NCBI GenBank assembly: GCA_015058045.1
Contig: SVDC01000010.1
Span: 26,202 to 90,201 of the forward strand
Direction of reading: 5' to 3'
Source of the DNA: Cellulosilyticum sp.
GTDB lineage: Bacteria; Bacillota; Clostridia; Lachnospirales; Cellulosilyticaceae
DNA: 64,000 nt
In this document: positions 50,844 to 60,409 of the stretch, piece by piece
How the letters are laid out: the number at the start of each line of letters is the position of its first letter
Position numbering within the stretch: position 1 is the first letter of the stretch
The notes under the pieces: model-generated
What the model saw: only the letters and a program-made list of their open reading frames with translations
Database searches by the model: none
What the model was told of the DNA's origin: nothing
Made by a program: the position numbers and the translations under genes

Positions 50844-52118
50844 TTATACTAAAGAAACTGTTCTTACTACTAACATATATGAGAAATTCAGTACTCTCTC
50901 AATATCCGGATTAGCTAAGATGCAGCTGTATTCTTCACATCCTGTTTGCTTAGTTACACACTTACCACCTGGTAGTACAATAGATTCTTTTTCTTCTATA
51001 ATATCTATTGAATAAAGTGGTGCTGCTTGATAACCAAATGGAGCGTAAGCTAAAATCTTATCAATTGCTAAAGAACCGCTTCCATTTAAATAGACAGTAC
51101 ATGGTTGATTCACATCCTGAATCTGTTGCGCTGGAACGAAATTTTCTACTGTTACATTATAGTAAATTGGTCCATTTAGAACAGAGATTTGCATCTTTAC
51201 AACTTCTGGACTCTCACAGCCACAATCGCTTACATCTGCATATACATAATATTGCGTCATAGTATTAATAGATAAATCATGTTGATCCATTGCTAAACTA
51301 CTTCTGTACTGACATCCCATAGGAAGAACAAATCCAACTGGAACTGTTACACTTACTGTAAATGGAATATAGAGATCCTCAATATAATCTTTAACTACAT
51401 TAATCTTCGTATAATTAGGGCTATAGGTATTAATGCCATAGGCATCAAATGGACAGCATTTTGTCTTACTTTTACCTTTTAAAGGTGCTTCTTTAACTTC
51501 TTCATATGCACTCTTCTTTTTTCTATTCCTTTTATCCTTCTTCTCCCATACTCTAGTGTCAATCATTGGATTGTCCTCACTAGATTTTTGTGTATCCTTA
51601 TAATCGCATTCTTTCTGATTATTATCGTAGCCATCTTTGTCATCATTATTATTTTTGTCATCATTATTATTTTTGTCATCATAACTATCTTTATCATCAT
51701 AACTATTTTGGTCACCGTAATGATCTTCATCATCATAACTACTACTTGTAGTATAGCTAGATTCCTTATCATACTTACCGTCACTATTGTCCTTATTACC
51801 ATTGTAATTATTATAATTTGTATTACAATTGCAATCTACATCATAGCTATTCTCGTTATCGCTGTTATAATCCGTGTCGCCCTCATTGTCTTTATTATAG
51901 CTACAATCTGTATCACGCGTGTCATAATTTCTATAATTATTAATAGATCTATAAAAATCGTCATTATCCTGAATATCTATACCTTCTGAGTATTTATCAT
52001 AATTGCTATATGCATCTATATTAATTGGGCCTCTATCTGAATAGTTATTTTCGTTATTATACTGATTCCATCTATTCTTTTCCCTACCCCAATCATACTG
52101 ATAGAATTCTCGACTCAT
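50844..52118 (-). CDS. Putative spore-surface protein with long acidic Asn/Asp repeat region
   Basis: A 424-residue protein. Residues about 1-190 are low complexity (Asp, Asn, Tyr, Ser, Lys, with short DDKNNN repeats). A basic linker KKDKRNRKKK follows, then a folded Cys-containing part (KTKCCPFDAYG to the end; also CGCES, CEEYSC) with the YYNV/NGSGS segment shared with the next gene. No signal peptide. Cysteine-rich, unsecreted, repeat-containing proteins of this kind are common in spore coats and exosporia. I do not recognise the family. Disulfide cross-linking is possible. Confidence 0.7.
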   Translation of the reverse strand: MSREFYQYDWGREKNRWNQYNNENNYSDRGPINIDAYSNYDKYSEGIDIQDNDDFYRSINNYRNYDTRDTDCSYNKDNEGDTDYNSDNENSYDVDCNCNTNYNNYNGNKDNSDGKYDKESSYTTSSSYDDEDHYGDQNSYDDKDSYDDKNNNDDKNNNDDKDGYDNNQKECDYKDTQKSSEDNPMIDTRVWEKKDKRNRKKKSAYEEVKEAPLKGKSKTKCCPFDAYGINTYSPNYTKINVVKDYIEDLYIPFTVSVTVPVGFVLPMGCQYRSSLAMDQHDLSINTMTQYYVYADVSDCGCESPEVVKMQISVLNGPIYYNVTVENFVPAQQIQDVNQPCTVYLNGSGSLAIDKILAYAPFGYQAAPLYSIDIIEEKESIVLPGGKCVTKQTGCEEYSCILANPDIERVLNFSYMLVVRTVSLV

Positions 52119-52393
52119 CTATAAGCCTCCTTATCAATTCACGAGTATATAATACTCTTTCTATCACTTTATGATATGCTAAGAACCAAATTTTGGTGTA
52201 TTTAACCTTTAGTCCCTCTACACGTAAAATTTAACTTATTAGACTGATTTCTAAAATACCTGACAATATTAGGTTTATTTTTACCCCTTCATTTAGATAA
52301 AATATAGCATGGTATGTCAAAATGATAAGCTTTATATTCATGAACAATTTGATTATTTTACTGTAATTAACTATTACTTACTAAGGAGAAAGT

Positions 52394-55300
52394 ATGAGCC
52401 CAAAAATTAAACACGCACTCTCTTTATTTGTTTCAACAACTGTTGTACTATCCCAATCAAGTACATCTGTTTATGCAAATACTATAGAGATAGATTTAGA
52501 CACCCCTTCTATTCAGATTCAAAGTATTGTAAATGAAACTGATGTAACTTTATATGAGCAAGAGGAATCGAGAAATGATACAACTTTATTTGATGAAGAA
52601 ATATCTGATGGAGAAACTACTCCTGAGGATAATTCTTTGCCTCAAGACGATACTACATATGGAGATGCCCCTTTAGATAAAGAGAACGTTTCCTATATAG
52701 ATGCTCCGCTTTTAAATGAAGAGATTATAGAAAACACTATTTCAAGTGCTAATGGTATTCATAATTCTGAGCAAGATATTATGCCTTACGCTGAAGCCAT
52801 TAATCCTACAATAGTTTATACTCAAATCACCAAATCCACCACTGATCGCTCAGGTAATGGTTCTGAGTCCAATCCGTATAACCGTTTTGAAGATGCTGTT
52901 GCCAATGTAGCTGATGGTGGAACGATTGTTATTAAAGGTGGACGAACTGCTTTCCTTAATGCCCAAGATGAATTAGGTCAAATTCCATTTATTATCGATA
53001 AAAATATTACTATTTGTTCAGATAGTGATACTCCAGCTGTTCTGCAAGTACGTGCTGCTGGTATTTTATTAGCAGCTGATGTTACATTTGAAAATATTGA
53101 ATTTGCATTTGCTAATAAAACACATGATGCCATTTTTGCTAATGGTCATACTTTAGAACTTATTGATTGCACGAGAAGTTCTACTTCAAGACAAATTGAT
53201 TTATTTGCAGGTAGCCTATATGACCGTTCTGGTAACCTTGTTAAAGGTTCTAAATATAGTCCTTACGATGAGCCTAAGTTAACAGAACCTTCTATAGAAA
53301 GTCATGGCACGATTCTAATTCAAACAACAAAAAAATCTATAGAAAGTGAGTTTGGAAAAGTCTTTGCCGGTAGTATGAACCATAAATACGTTGGTAATGC
53401 TACTATTCAAATTGATCAAACAGGTAGTATAGACTTAGTTTCTATCCATAGCTGTGGTGCAGATGAAACAATAATCCCACCCAACTCAATGTTTGATTTT
53501 ACTGAACCAGCTCCTCCAAAAGAAAATGCTGACTATACAGTATCCGGTACTGTAAACATTGAATTAAAAGACTATACTACAACAATTAATGGTGCCGGTA
53601 GTAATGACGTTCATGTAACACTTGATACTACATACCCTGGAAGTTATTTTAATCTACAAGATATTAATAGCCTCACTCTAAAAAGTGGTACCATTATACC
53701 TGATGAAATCACTTGGAAAGATGATGCAACTAGTAAAATTTCATTATCTAGTAAAAAATCTGTATTAGATCTATCTAAAATTAATACTCTAAGTGTAGGT
53801 CATTTTAATGGTGGTGGCGTACTCACATTACCATACGATGGAAAGTTTATCATCACTAATGAAATAACTGGAAAACCTACTACCTTTGAAACTGTTCATG
53901 GTGCAGTGGATCATAGTTTCTCAGGACCTGTTAAAGAAGGGCATTCCTATATTGAAGGGCCTAGTAATTTAAATGTAGATTATTTTGATATATTTACTTT
54001 TACGCCAAATCTTCTTCAAAGTAATTATATGTTAGTTCAAAATGGTACTTCATGGGAAACTAAAATTGATACTAGCATCAATTTACTCCCTGATACTTTT
54101 ACACACATTAACTTTACTACTAAGCAAAATACTTTAACGATTGAAGAAGATACTGTACCTCTCCTCTATATTCCACTAGATCTTGACCCAATTGTTTTTT
54201 TAGAAGAGGGAGGTGATGAGGGGGATGATAATGATTCTAAAATCTCAGTACATCAATTGCCATTTGAATTTTATATTTCAGGGAAAAAATTAACCCCTTC
54301 TGAGGAATATGAGTCAACCTGGCTTGATAGTGATTCAGAGCTTATGTTCACTCTAGTCCATAATGATGGCATTCAATTAATGGTTTATCCAAATGAAGAT
54401 TTACCTGAAATTCCTGTTTTAAAACCAGCATCTTATGAAATTGTACTTTCATTACCTCATTATAATCTGAGTACAAGTACACTACTTAATATTGTGCAAA
54501 AAACAGAAGATGTAAAAACGAGTGATCTAGATCTTACAATTCGTTGTAATGCTAATCATGTAACAGAAGGTACTGTTGGTGATATGCTTACCATTACCGC
54601 AATACCAACTGCAGCAGATGACAATATCCAAACAACGGCTTTACAAGACCAGGTTGAATTTATCATTAATGGTCAATATGTAGATTCCCAATATATTAAT
54701 GAAGCTGAATTAACTGCAGAAGTTCCTATTACTTCAAAATACTTCCACTCAGGTTCAAATACAATCAAAGCTGTATATGGTGGCTCTAGTACACTAGCTG
54801 GCTCTAGCATTGAAAAGGAATTTATAGTGACTAAAATTAGCCCTACGATTTCTTTACCATCTCAGTTAGAAGTAAACTATACGGGTAATCCTTATGCAAT
54901 ACCATACTTAATAGATGCTAATATCGATACGCCTCCTAACCTTTATTACTCTACTAATAAAGACGATTTTAGTGAGAAGATAACTACACCTCCTGTTAAT
55001 GCAGGAACCTATTATGTAATGGCTAACTTACCTGAAGATGAATTGTATAATGGTACCTCTACATCAACTGTACTTACTATTAATCCTGTGCCAGTCAATA
55101 TTTCACTTTCAGGGACAGTTATTAATCGTGATGAAAACACACATGCTTTAAAAGTCAATGCTTCAATGATTCATCCTCAACATAGCACTAGTCCGGTAGG
55201 AGAAATTCTATTTACGTGTGTAGACTCAGCAAACACGGTACACCAAGAGACCATAGACTTAAGCTATGGTACAGCTGAACATACCTTTGAGAATCTACCT

Positions 55301-57163
55301 TTAGGCAATGCTACTATTACTGCAACTTATAGAGGTACACTTTCTGAAAACTATACTCAAGTACCTAGTATGGTTGAAACCTTCCAGGTTATTAATAACT
55401 ACATAGCTGTATCAGATATTGAGCTGATTGCCCCAGAATTACAATTCTATGTTACACCTAGTGGGAAATTGTATAAAAATACTTCAGAGATTAAACTTCC
55501 ATTTACAATTACACCAGACGATGCTAGTAATCAATCTATTAGTTGGGAAACCAGTGCTCCAAACATTGTAACAATCAATCCAACTACAGGTCTTTTAGAA
55601 ATAAAATCTAAGGGAAATGCTATCATTACAGCTAGAACAAAGGATGGTAACTTTAGTCATAGTTGCCTAATTGAAGTTGTAGAACTCACAGACCAGATCG
55701 TTCCAGTTGAATCTATCTCACTTGATTCATCTTCTGTAAACTTAGATTTAAATGGTACTCAGATTCATAAACTTACTGCAAACTTTGCTCCATTCAATGC
55801 AACCAATACAGATATTGTATGGAAAAGTAAAAATGATCGTATTGCAACAGTAGATGATCACGGTAAAATTACAGCAAAATCTGTAGGTCGCACACAAATT
55901 ATAGCTGTTGCAAAAGACGGTGCCAAAATAGCAACTTGTGATGTCCAAGTAAAAGATAGTACACAATCTGAAATTCATATCAATAGCATTTCTCTTGAAA
56001 ATCAAACATTGAATGTAGGAGAAAGAAAAAGGCTCACACCAATTATCTTACCTACAGATGCCACTGATATGAGTCTGTTATGGCAAAGTAATAATCCTTC
56101 TATAGCAGAGGTTACAGAAAATGGGACTATTATTGCAAGAGCACCTGGTGAAGCCATCATCCAAGCTACTAGTCAAGATGGCAGTAATATAACAGCAACA
56201 TGTACCGTTAATGTTATATCTCCTCCATTAGATGATGATACTGATAACGATTCTAACACTGGTGGCTCTGACGATAACAATACCGATAATGATTCTAATA
56301 ACGGTGACTCTGATGATAACACCGATAATGATTCTAATAATGGTGGCTCTGATGATAGCACCAATAATGATTCTAATAACGGTGGCTCTGATGATAACAC
56401 CAATAATGATTCTAATAACGGCGGCTCTGATAGCAATAATAACAATGATAATTCTAATAACGGTGGCTCTGGCAACAATAACACCGATAATGATTCTAAT
56501 ACTGATGGCTCTGGTGACAATAACACTAATACTTCTGATAATAGTAATACAGATCATACCAGCTCTACTCCAGTTCAAAAACCATCTAATCCAAGTATTT
56601 TAGTTTCACAGTTCAAAGATCTAACTCATCACTGGGCAAAAAATGATATTCAATTTGCATTAGATAGAGGTTTATTTAAAGGTTTATCTGATACACACTT
56701 TGGTGCAAATACGGTTATCTCACGTGGTATGTTTATTACCGTCTTACATCGACTTGCTGGTATGCCTCAAGCAGGTACAGTTATATTTTCTGATGTAGAT
56801 AAAAAGCAGTACTATGCAGATGCCATTGCCTGGGCATCCTCATTAAATATAGTCTCAGGTATTACAGAAACAAAATTTGCTCCTAATCAAGATATTACAA
56901 GAGAGCAACTTGTTGTCATGCTTTATCAATATGCAAAACAAGCTAATCTTGTTTCAAATACTAACTTAGTATCAACTTTACAATTTAAAGATGCTCATCG
57001 CATTTCTAATTGGTCAAAAGAAGCAGTTACATGGGCACTAAATAATGGACTAATTCAAGGTACTACACATAATATGCTAGCGCCAAAGGATACAGCAACA
57101 CGTGCACAAACTGCTACTATACTTAAGCGATTTATCGAACTAACTGAAACATCTCATAAATAA
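52394..57163 (+). CDS. Large SLH-anchored surface protein with Ig-like repeats
   Basis: A 1589-residue protein. Signal peptide (residues 1-29, ending VYA), acidic stretch to about 130, a beta-rich part that starts GNGSESNPYNRFEDAVANV and looks like a right-handed beta-helix, then Ig-like domains, at least three Big-2-type (DIELIAPELQ, ISLDSSSVNLD, ISLENQTLNVG starts). A Asp/Asn/Gly/Ser linker (about 1277-1395) leads to three SLH domains (about 1405, 1464 and 1530 onward) that bind cell-wall polymer. GGAGAAAGT precedes the ATG. A cell-surface adhesin or scaffold is likely. No catalytic motif was seen. Confidence 0.93.
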   Translation: MSPKIKHALSLFVSTTVVLSQSSTSVYANTIEIDLDTPSIQIQSIVNETDVTLYEQEESRNDTTLFDEEISDGETTPEDNSLPQDDTTYGDAPLDKENVSYIDAPLLNEEIIENTISSANGIHNSEQDIMPYAEAINPTIVYTQITKSTTDRSGNGSESNPYNRFEDAVANVADGGTIVIKGGRTAFLNAQDELGQIPFIIDKNITICSDSDTPAVLQVRAAGILLAADVTFENIEFAFANKTHDAIFANGHTLELIDCTRSSTSRQIDLFAGSLYDRSGNLVKGSKYSPYDEPKLTEPSIESHGTILIQTTKKSIESEFGKVFAGSMNHKYVGNATIQIDQTGSIDLVSIHSCGADETIIPPNSMFDFTEPAPPKENADYTVSGTVNIELKDYTTTINGAGSNDVHVTLDTTYPGSYFNLQDINSLTLKSGTIIPDEITWKDDATSKISLSSKKSVLDLSKINTLSVGHFNGGGVLTLPYDGKFIITNEITGKPTTFETVHGAVDHSFSGPVKEGHSYIEGPSNLNVDYFDIFTFTPNLLQSNYMLVQNGTSWETKIDTSINLLPDTFTHINFTTKQNTLTIEEDTVPLLYIPLDLDPIVFLEEGGDEGDDNDSKISVHQLPFEFYISGKKLTPSEEYESTWLDSDSELMFTLVHNDGIQLMVYPNEDLPEIPVLKPASYEIVLSLPHYNLSTSTLLNIVQKTEDVKTSDLDLTIRCNANHVTEGTVGDMLTITAIPTAADDNIQTTALQDQVEFIINGQYVDSQYINEAELTAEVPITSKYFHSGSNTIKAVYGGSSTLAGSSIEKEFIVTKISPTISLPSQLEVNYTGNPYAIPYLIDANIDTPPNLYYSTNKDDFSEKITTPPVNAGTYYVMANLPEDELYNGTSTSTVLTINPVPVNISLSGTVINRDENTHALKVNASMIHPQHSTSPVGEILFTCVDSANTVHQETIDLSYGTAEHTFENLPLGNATITATYRGTLSENYTQVPSMVETFQVINNYIAVSDIELIAPELQFYVTPSGKLYKNTSEIKLPFTITPDDASNQSISWETSAPNIVTINPTTGLLEIKSKGNAIITARTKDGNFSHSCLIEVVELTDQIVPVESISLDSSSVNLDLNGTQIHKLTANFAPFNATNTDIVWKSKNDRIATVDDHGKITAKSVGRTQIIAVAKDGAKIATCDVQVKDSTQSEIHINSISLENQTLNVGERKRLTPIILPTDATDMSLLWQSNNPSIAEVTENGTIIARAPGEAIIQATSQDGSNITATCTVNVISPPLDDDTDNDSNTGGSDDNNTDNDSNNGDSDDNTDNDSNNGGSDDSTNNDSNNGGSDDNTNNDSNNGGSDSNNNNDNSNNGGSGNNNTDNDSNTDGSGDNNTNTSDNSNTDHTSSTPVQKPSNPSILVSQFKDLTHHWAKNDIQFALDRGLFKGLSDTHFGANTVISRGMFITVLHRLAGMPQAGTVIFSDVDKKQYYADAIAWASSLNIVSGITETKFAPNQDITREQLVVMLYQYAKQANLVSNTNLVSTLQFKDAHRISNWSKEAVTWALNNGLIQGTTHNMLAPKDTATRAQTATILKRFIELTETSHK
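56236..56530 (+). repeat. Tandem 39-base coding repeat in the SLH protein linker
   Basis: Six to seven imperfect copies of a 39-base unit encode 13 residues close to DNDSNNGGSDDNT, with copies drifting at both ends. The unit is a multiple of three, so changes in copy number keep the frame. Such tracts commonly vary in length between strains, which would lengthen or shorten the stalk between SLH anchor and Ig domains. Confidence 0.9.
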
Positions 57164-57185
57164 ATTCTATCTATATTATTTATAA

Positions 57186-57236
57186 AAGCACCGTCAATAA
57201 AATACTTCTTTCTTAGAAAAAGATACGGTGCTTCAT
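57186..57236 (+). terminator. Terminator after the SLH protein gene
   Basis: AAGCACCGT pairs with ACGGTGCTT around a long AT loop, followed by CATTATC rather than a good T-run. It lies about 22 bases after the stop. Confidence 0.6.
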
Positions 57237-57296
57237 TATCTCCATTATTTAAGGCTCTACAATAAATCTTGGAGTCATAAAAAATGATTGCATAAT

Positions 57297-57364
57297 AAAA
57301 GAGCATTTTTATCAATCCTAAGTATGACGAATACTTATAGAAAGGATGATTAAAATGCTCTTAT
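57297..57364 (-). terminator. Long hairpin terminator after the GH13 gene
   Basis: AAGAGCATTTT pairs with AAAATGCTCTT, with a second paired part CATCCT/AGGAT inside. On the minus strand T4 follows. It lies 22 bases beyond the GH13 stop codon. Confidence 0.75.
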
Positions 57365-57385
57365 TTCATTTTCCTAATTAACTTA

Positions 57386-59104
57386 TCAGAGTCTCTTTAT
57401 ATACAATGCTGTCTTAGGCTTAATGCTTATAGTCTCTTTAATACTTTCATCACTTAAAAGTTCATAGGCCTCTTGCCCTTCTTTAAGATTAGGAGTGTAG
57501 TATTGGAATTTGTCACATTGATTAATAACAATATCAATGATTTCATTTTGATACTGTCTATGCATAACTACTAAATTCTCTTGATATGAAAAGGCAATTG
57601 TTCCCTTGATGAGGGCATTTTCTTCTTTTCTAATTTTAATGAGTTTTTTATAGAAGTTAAATAAATCCATATCCCACTTTGATTGATTCCATACAAAGCC
57701 TTTTCTACAACCAGGATCATAGACACCATCCATACCAATTTCTGTACCATAATAAGTACAAGGCATTCCTATATAACCAAATATAAATGCCATTGCATTT
57801 TTCAATGAACCTTTATCTCCTTTGCAAGTTGTTAAAAATCGTTCTGTATCATGACTATCTAGTAAATTAAGCATAACTTCATTTACTTGTGCTGGGTAGC
57901 GCATTAATAACGTGCTTAGCCTTTCTGCGAACACCTTCGCAGTTATCTCTTGTCTTGCAAAAAAATCTGCCACTAATTTTGTAACTGGATAATTCATGAC
58001 ACTATCAAACTGATCTCCCATGAGCCAAGGATTTGCATTATGCCAATTCTCCCCTATGATAATAGCCTCAGGGTTAATGGCTTTGACTATCTTTCTAAAG
58101 CCACGCCAAAACTCATGATCTACTTCATCTGATACATCTAATCTCCATCCATCAATGTTAAATTCACTAGTCCAATACCTTACAATATCATACAAGTATT
58201 CCCTTACATATTGATTACCTGTATTAAGCTTTGGCATATAAGGAACAGTAGCAAAAGTCTGATAGTTCATTTGATCATAGTCTGGCTTATCTCCCTCTAT
58301 AAAAAACCATTCATGATAATCTGATTCTCTGCCTTTTAATATAACATCTTGAAACTGATGGCATTGATTACTACAATGATTAAATACTGCATCTAAAATA
58401 ATTTTAATACCTCTTTCATGAGCTTTTTGAACTAATTGTTTAAATAGCGCCTTATCACCAAAGTAGTTATCAATCTCATAATAGTCAATAATATCATACT
58501 TATGATTAGAAGGAGATTGGAAAATCGGTGTAAGATAAATACTATTAATACCTATTTCTTCTAAGTAATCTAACTTATCCATTATACCTTTTAAATCTCC
58601 ACCATAGAAACTTTTAGGTGTTGGATCATCCTCCCATTTAGTTAATGGTGTAGGAGAATTGGATGGATCTCCATTAAAAAATCGCTCTACAAAAATCTGA
58701 TAAAAGATAGCCTCTTTAGCCCATTTAGGTTGAAGATGAACATCAATCTGATTAATGTATGGATATTGAAAATAGTAACAATATCCCATTTCATCATCAA
58801 ATTCATCTACAAATCCTGCTTCTGTGTAAAAAGTTATTTCATCACCTTTTTGTAATTCAAAATAATAACCAATCCTAGAGTCTTCTACTTTCATATGGTA
58901 TTCATAATAATCATAGAATTCATCCTGAAAAGTTTTTTCCATCTTACCATACATTTTTTTATCCCATATAAACTTTATGCCATAGTAAATACCTACACTA
59001 TCCATATCATTTTTAGCTGTACGTAAGCGAATGTGCAACTCATTTTCTCTATAGGCATAAGCATAATTACTACATGGTATGTGACACAGTGCTTGTAAGT
59101 TCAT
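57386..59104 (-). CDS. GH13 alpha-glycosidase, neopullulanase/cyclomaltodextrinase-like
   Basis: A 572-residue cytoplasmic GH13 enzyme without signal peptide. An N-terminal CBM34-like beta domain (1-125) precedes the barrel, which has DAVFNHC, GWRLDVSDEVDHEFW (nucleophile Asp), IIGENWHNANPW (acid Glu) and NLLDSHDTERF. The plan fits maltogenic amylase/neopullulanase. It is the last gene of the maltodextrin operon and should split imported malto-oligosaccharides inside the cell. Exact specificity (cyclodextrin, pullulan, maltodextrin) cannot be read. Confidence 0.92.
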   Translation of the reverse strand: MNLQALCHIPCSNYAYAYRENELHIRLRTAKNDMDSVGIYYGIKFIWDKKMYGKMEKTFQDEFYDYYEYHMKVEDSRIGYYFELQKGDEITFYTEAGFVDEFDDEMGYCYYFQYPYINQIDVHLQPKWAKEAIFYQIFVERFFNGDPSNSPTPLTKWEDDPTPKSFYGGDLKGIMDKLDYLEEIGINSIYLTPIFQSPSNHKYDIIDYYEIDNYFGDKALFKQLVQKAHERGIKIILDAVFNHCSNQCHQFQDVILKGRESDYHEWFFIEGDKPDYDQMNYQTFATVPYMPKLNTGNQYVREYLYDIVRYWTSEFNIDGWRLDVSDEVDHEFWRGFRKIVKAINPEAIIIGENWHNANPWLMGDQFDSVMNYPVTKLVADFFARQEITAKVFAERLSTLLMRYPAQVNEVMLNLLDSHDTERFLTTCKGDKGSLKNAMAFIFGYIGMPCTYYGTEIGMDGVYDPGCRKGFVWNQSKWDMDLFNFYKKLIKIRKEENALIKGTIAFSYQENLVVMHRQYQNEIIDIVINQCDKFQYYTPNLKEGQEAYELLSDESIKETISIKPKTALYIKRL

Positions 59105-59118
59105 GTCATTACTCCTAT

Positions 59119-60396
59119 CTATTCTTTTTCAGTTGCCAGTGTTGTTTCCCATGCTTCTATCGTATTTTGTTGAGCTTCTTCAGGTGTTAATTTACCGTCA
59201 TACATTGCAATGACTGCATTTTCAGTAGAAGACCAGAAAGCCCCGATATTTTTAACTGCAGGCATTGGTACTGAATTATTAAATTGTTCTGCAAAAGGTC
59301 TTAAATATTCATTTTCATTCAATCCCTCTACTGCTGTAATATCCTTTAATGTCGTAATCTGATTTGCTTTCTCATAGAGTAGGCTTGCCCCTTCATCTGA
59401 TACTAAGAATTGTGCAAATAACTGTGCTGCAATCGGATATTTACTCCATGCTGATACATGTGCATTCTTAACGCCAGCAAAAGGTGTAAGATCTTTACCA
59501 TTATAAGTAGGTAGTGTAGTAACTCCTAAATTAATACCACTGTCTTTAAATTGTGTAATGTCCCATGGTCCTGTAATTTCATAAGCAACTTTACCCTCCA
59601 CAAATAGACTTCTTAAAAATTCTGCATTTCTTAAATCTGTAGCACTGATTGGCATAATCTCTTTAAAGCTATTAATAAACTCTAGTCCTTTCTTATATTC
59701 TTCTGTATCAAATCCTGGCTGATCATTATCTGTACCATCAGGTCCAAAAGGATGATAACCATAGGCACTTAACATAGGAAAGGCCTTATAAACATCTGCC
59801 ATTGAATGTAAGAAATAATACTTGTTATTAGCTGCATCATTATAAGTCTTTGATTTTTCAATAATTTCTTCTAATGTAGTTGCTGGCGTATCTACTAAAT
59901 CTTTATTGTAAAATAAACAACTTGTTTCAATAGATACTGGTACACCATATAGCTCATCATTCATTGTTACTATTTTAATACCTGTTTCACTTACTCTCTC
60001 TTTAATTTGTTGGGCAATGCTGTCATCAATTTTCATAAATAACCCTGCATCCATCCCCTCAATAAAATGATCATGAGAACACATAAAAACGTCTGCAGCT
60101 GTCCCCGCAGGACCTGTTAACGATACTTTATCCAACTCTCCCATTCCCAGCTTCTCAACAGTTACAGGTACATGATATTTATCCTCAAATGCCTTAGCCA
60201 CAGCTTCCCCATATGCTTCCTCTGATGTCCAAAAAAGTAACTGTGCACCTTCTTCGGGTACAAGCTCAATAGGGTCAGTACTTTCAGCAACCTCTGTCTC
60301 CATTTCATTTTCTACTGGCAGTTCTTTACCACACCCCACCATAGATGCTCCTAATGCAATACTACAAAAAATCATGCCATACTTTCTTAATTTCAT
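59119..60396 (-). CDS. Maltodextrin-binding lipoprotein (MalE-like)
   Basis: A 425-residue solute-binding protein of the sugar ABC family: signal peptide with lipobox SMVGC, then acidic linker, then LLFWTSEEAYGEAVAKAFE and a GVPVSIETSCLFYNKDLVD segment typical of maltose-binding proteins. The ATG at 60396 follows AAGGAGGAGAAGT. It is placed after the permeases, not first as in many operons. No ATPase gene is in the unit; such importers in Firmicutes often share a separate MsmX-type ATPase. Confidence 0.88.
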   Translation of the reverse strand: MKLRKYGMIFCSIALGASMVGCGKELPVENEMETEVAESTDPIELVPEEGAQLLFWTSEEAYGEAVAKAFEDKYHVPVTVEKLGMGELDKVSLTGPAGTAADVFMCSHDHFIEGMDAGLFMKIDDSIAQQIKERVSETGIKIVTMNDELYGVPVSIETSCLFYNKDLVDTPATTLEEIIEKSKTYNDAANNKYYFLHSMADVYKAFPMLSAYGYHPFGPDGTDNDQPGFDTEEYKKGLEFINSFKEIMPISATDLRNAEFLRSLFVEGKVAYEITGPWDITQFKDSGINLGVTTLPTYNGKDLTPFAGVKNAHVSAWSKYPIAAQLFAQFLVSDEGASLLYEKANQITTLKDITAVEGLNENEYLRPFAEQFNNSVPMPAVKNIGAFWSSTENAVIAMYDGKLTPEEAQQNTIEAWETTLATEKE

Positions 60397-60409
60397 ATAC
60401 TTCTCCTCC

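Noticed and set aside
51563..51989. Two open frames opposite and shifted in the acidic repeat region of the surface protein
   Set aside because: Translations are Ile/Val/Met runs that come from AT-rich Asp/Asn codons read in another frame; the minus-strand 424-residue frame has a ribosome site and a folded C-terminus.
56236..56530. CRISPR array
   Set aside because: Repeats are contiguous, in frame, imperfect and code for a protein linker; there are no unique spacers or cas genes.
56173..56603. Three long open frames on both strands over the SLH linker
   Set aside because: They arise from the in-frame 39-base repeat, which is open in several frames; their translations are low complexity and have no start signals.
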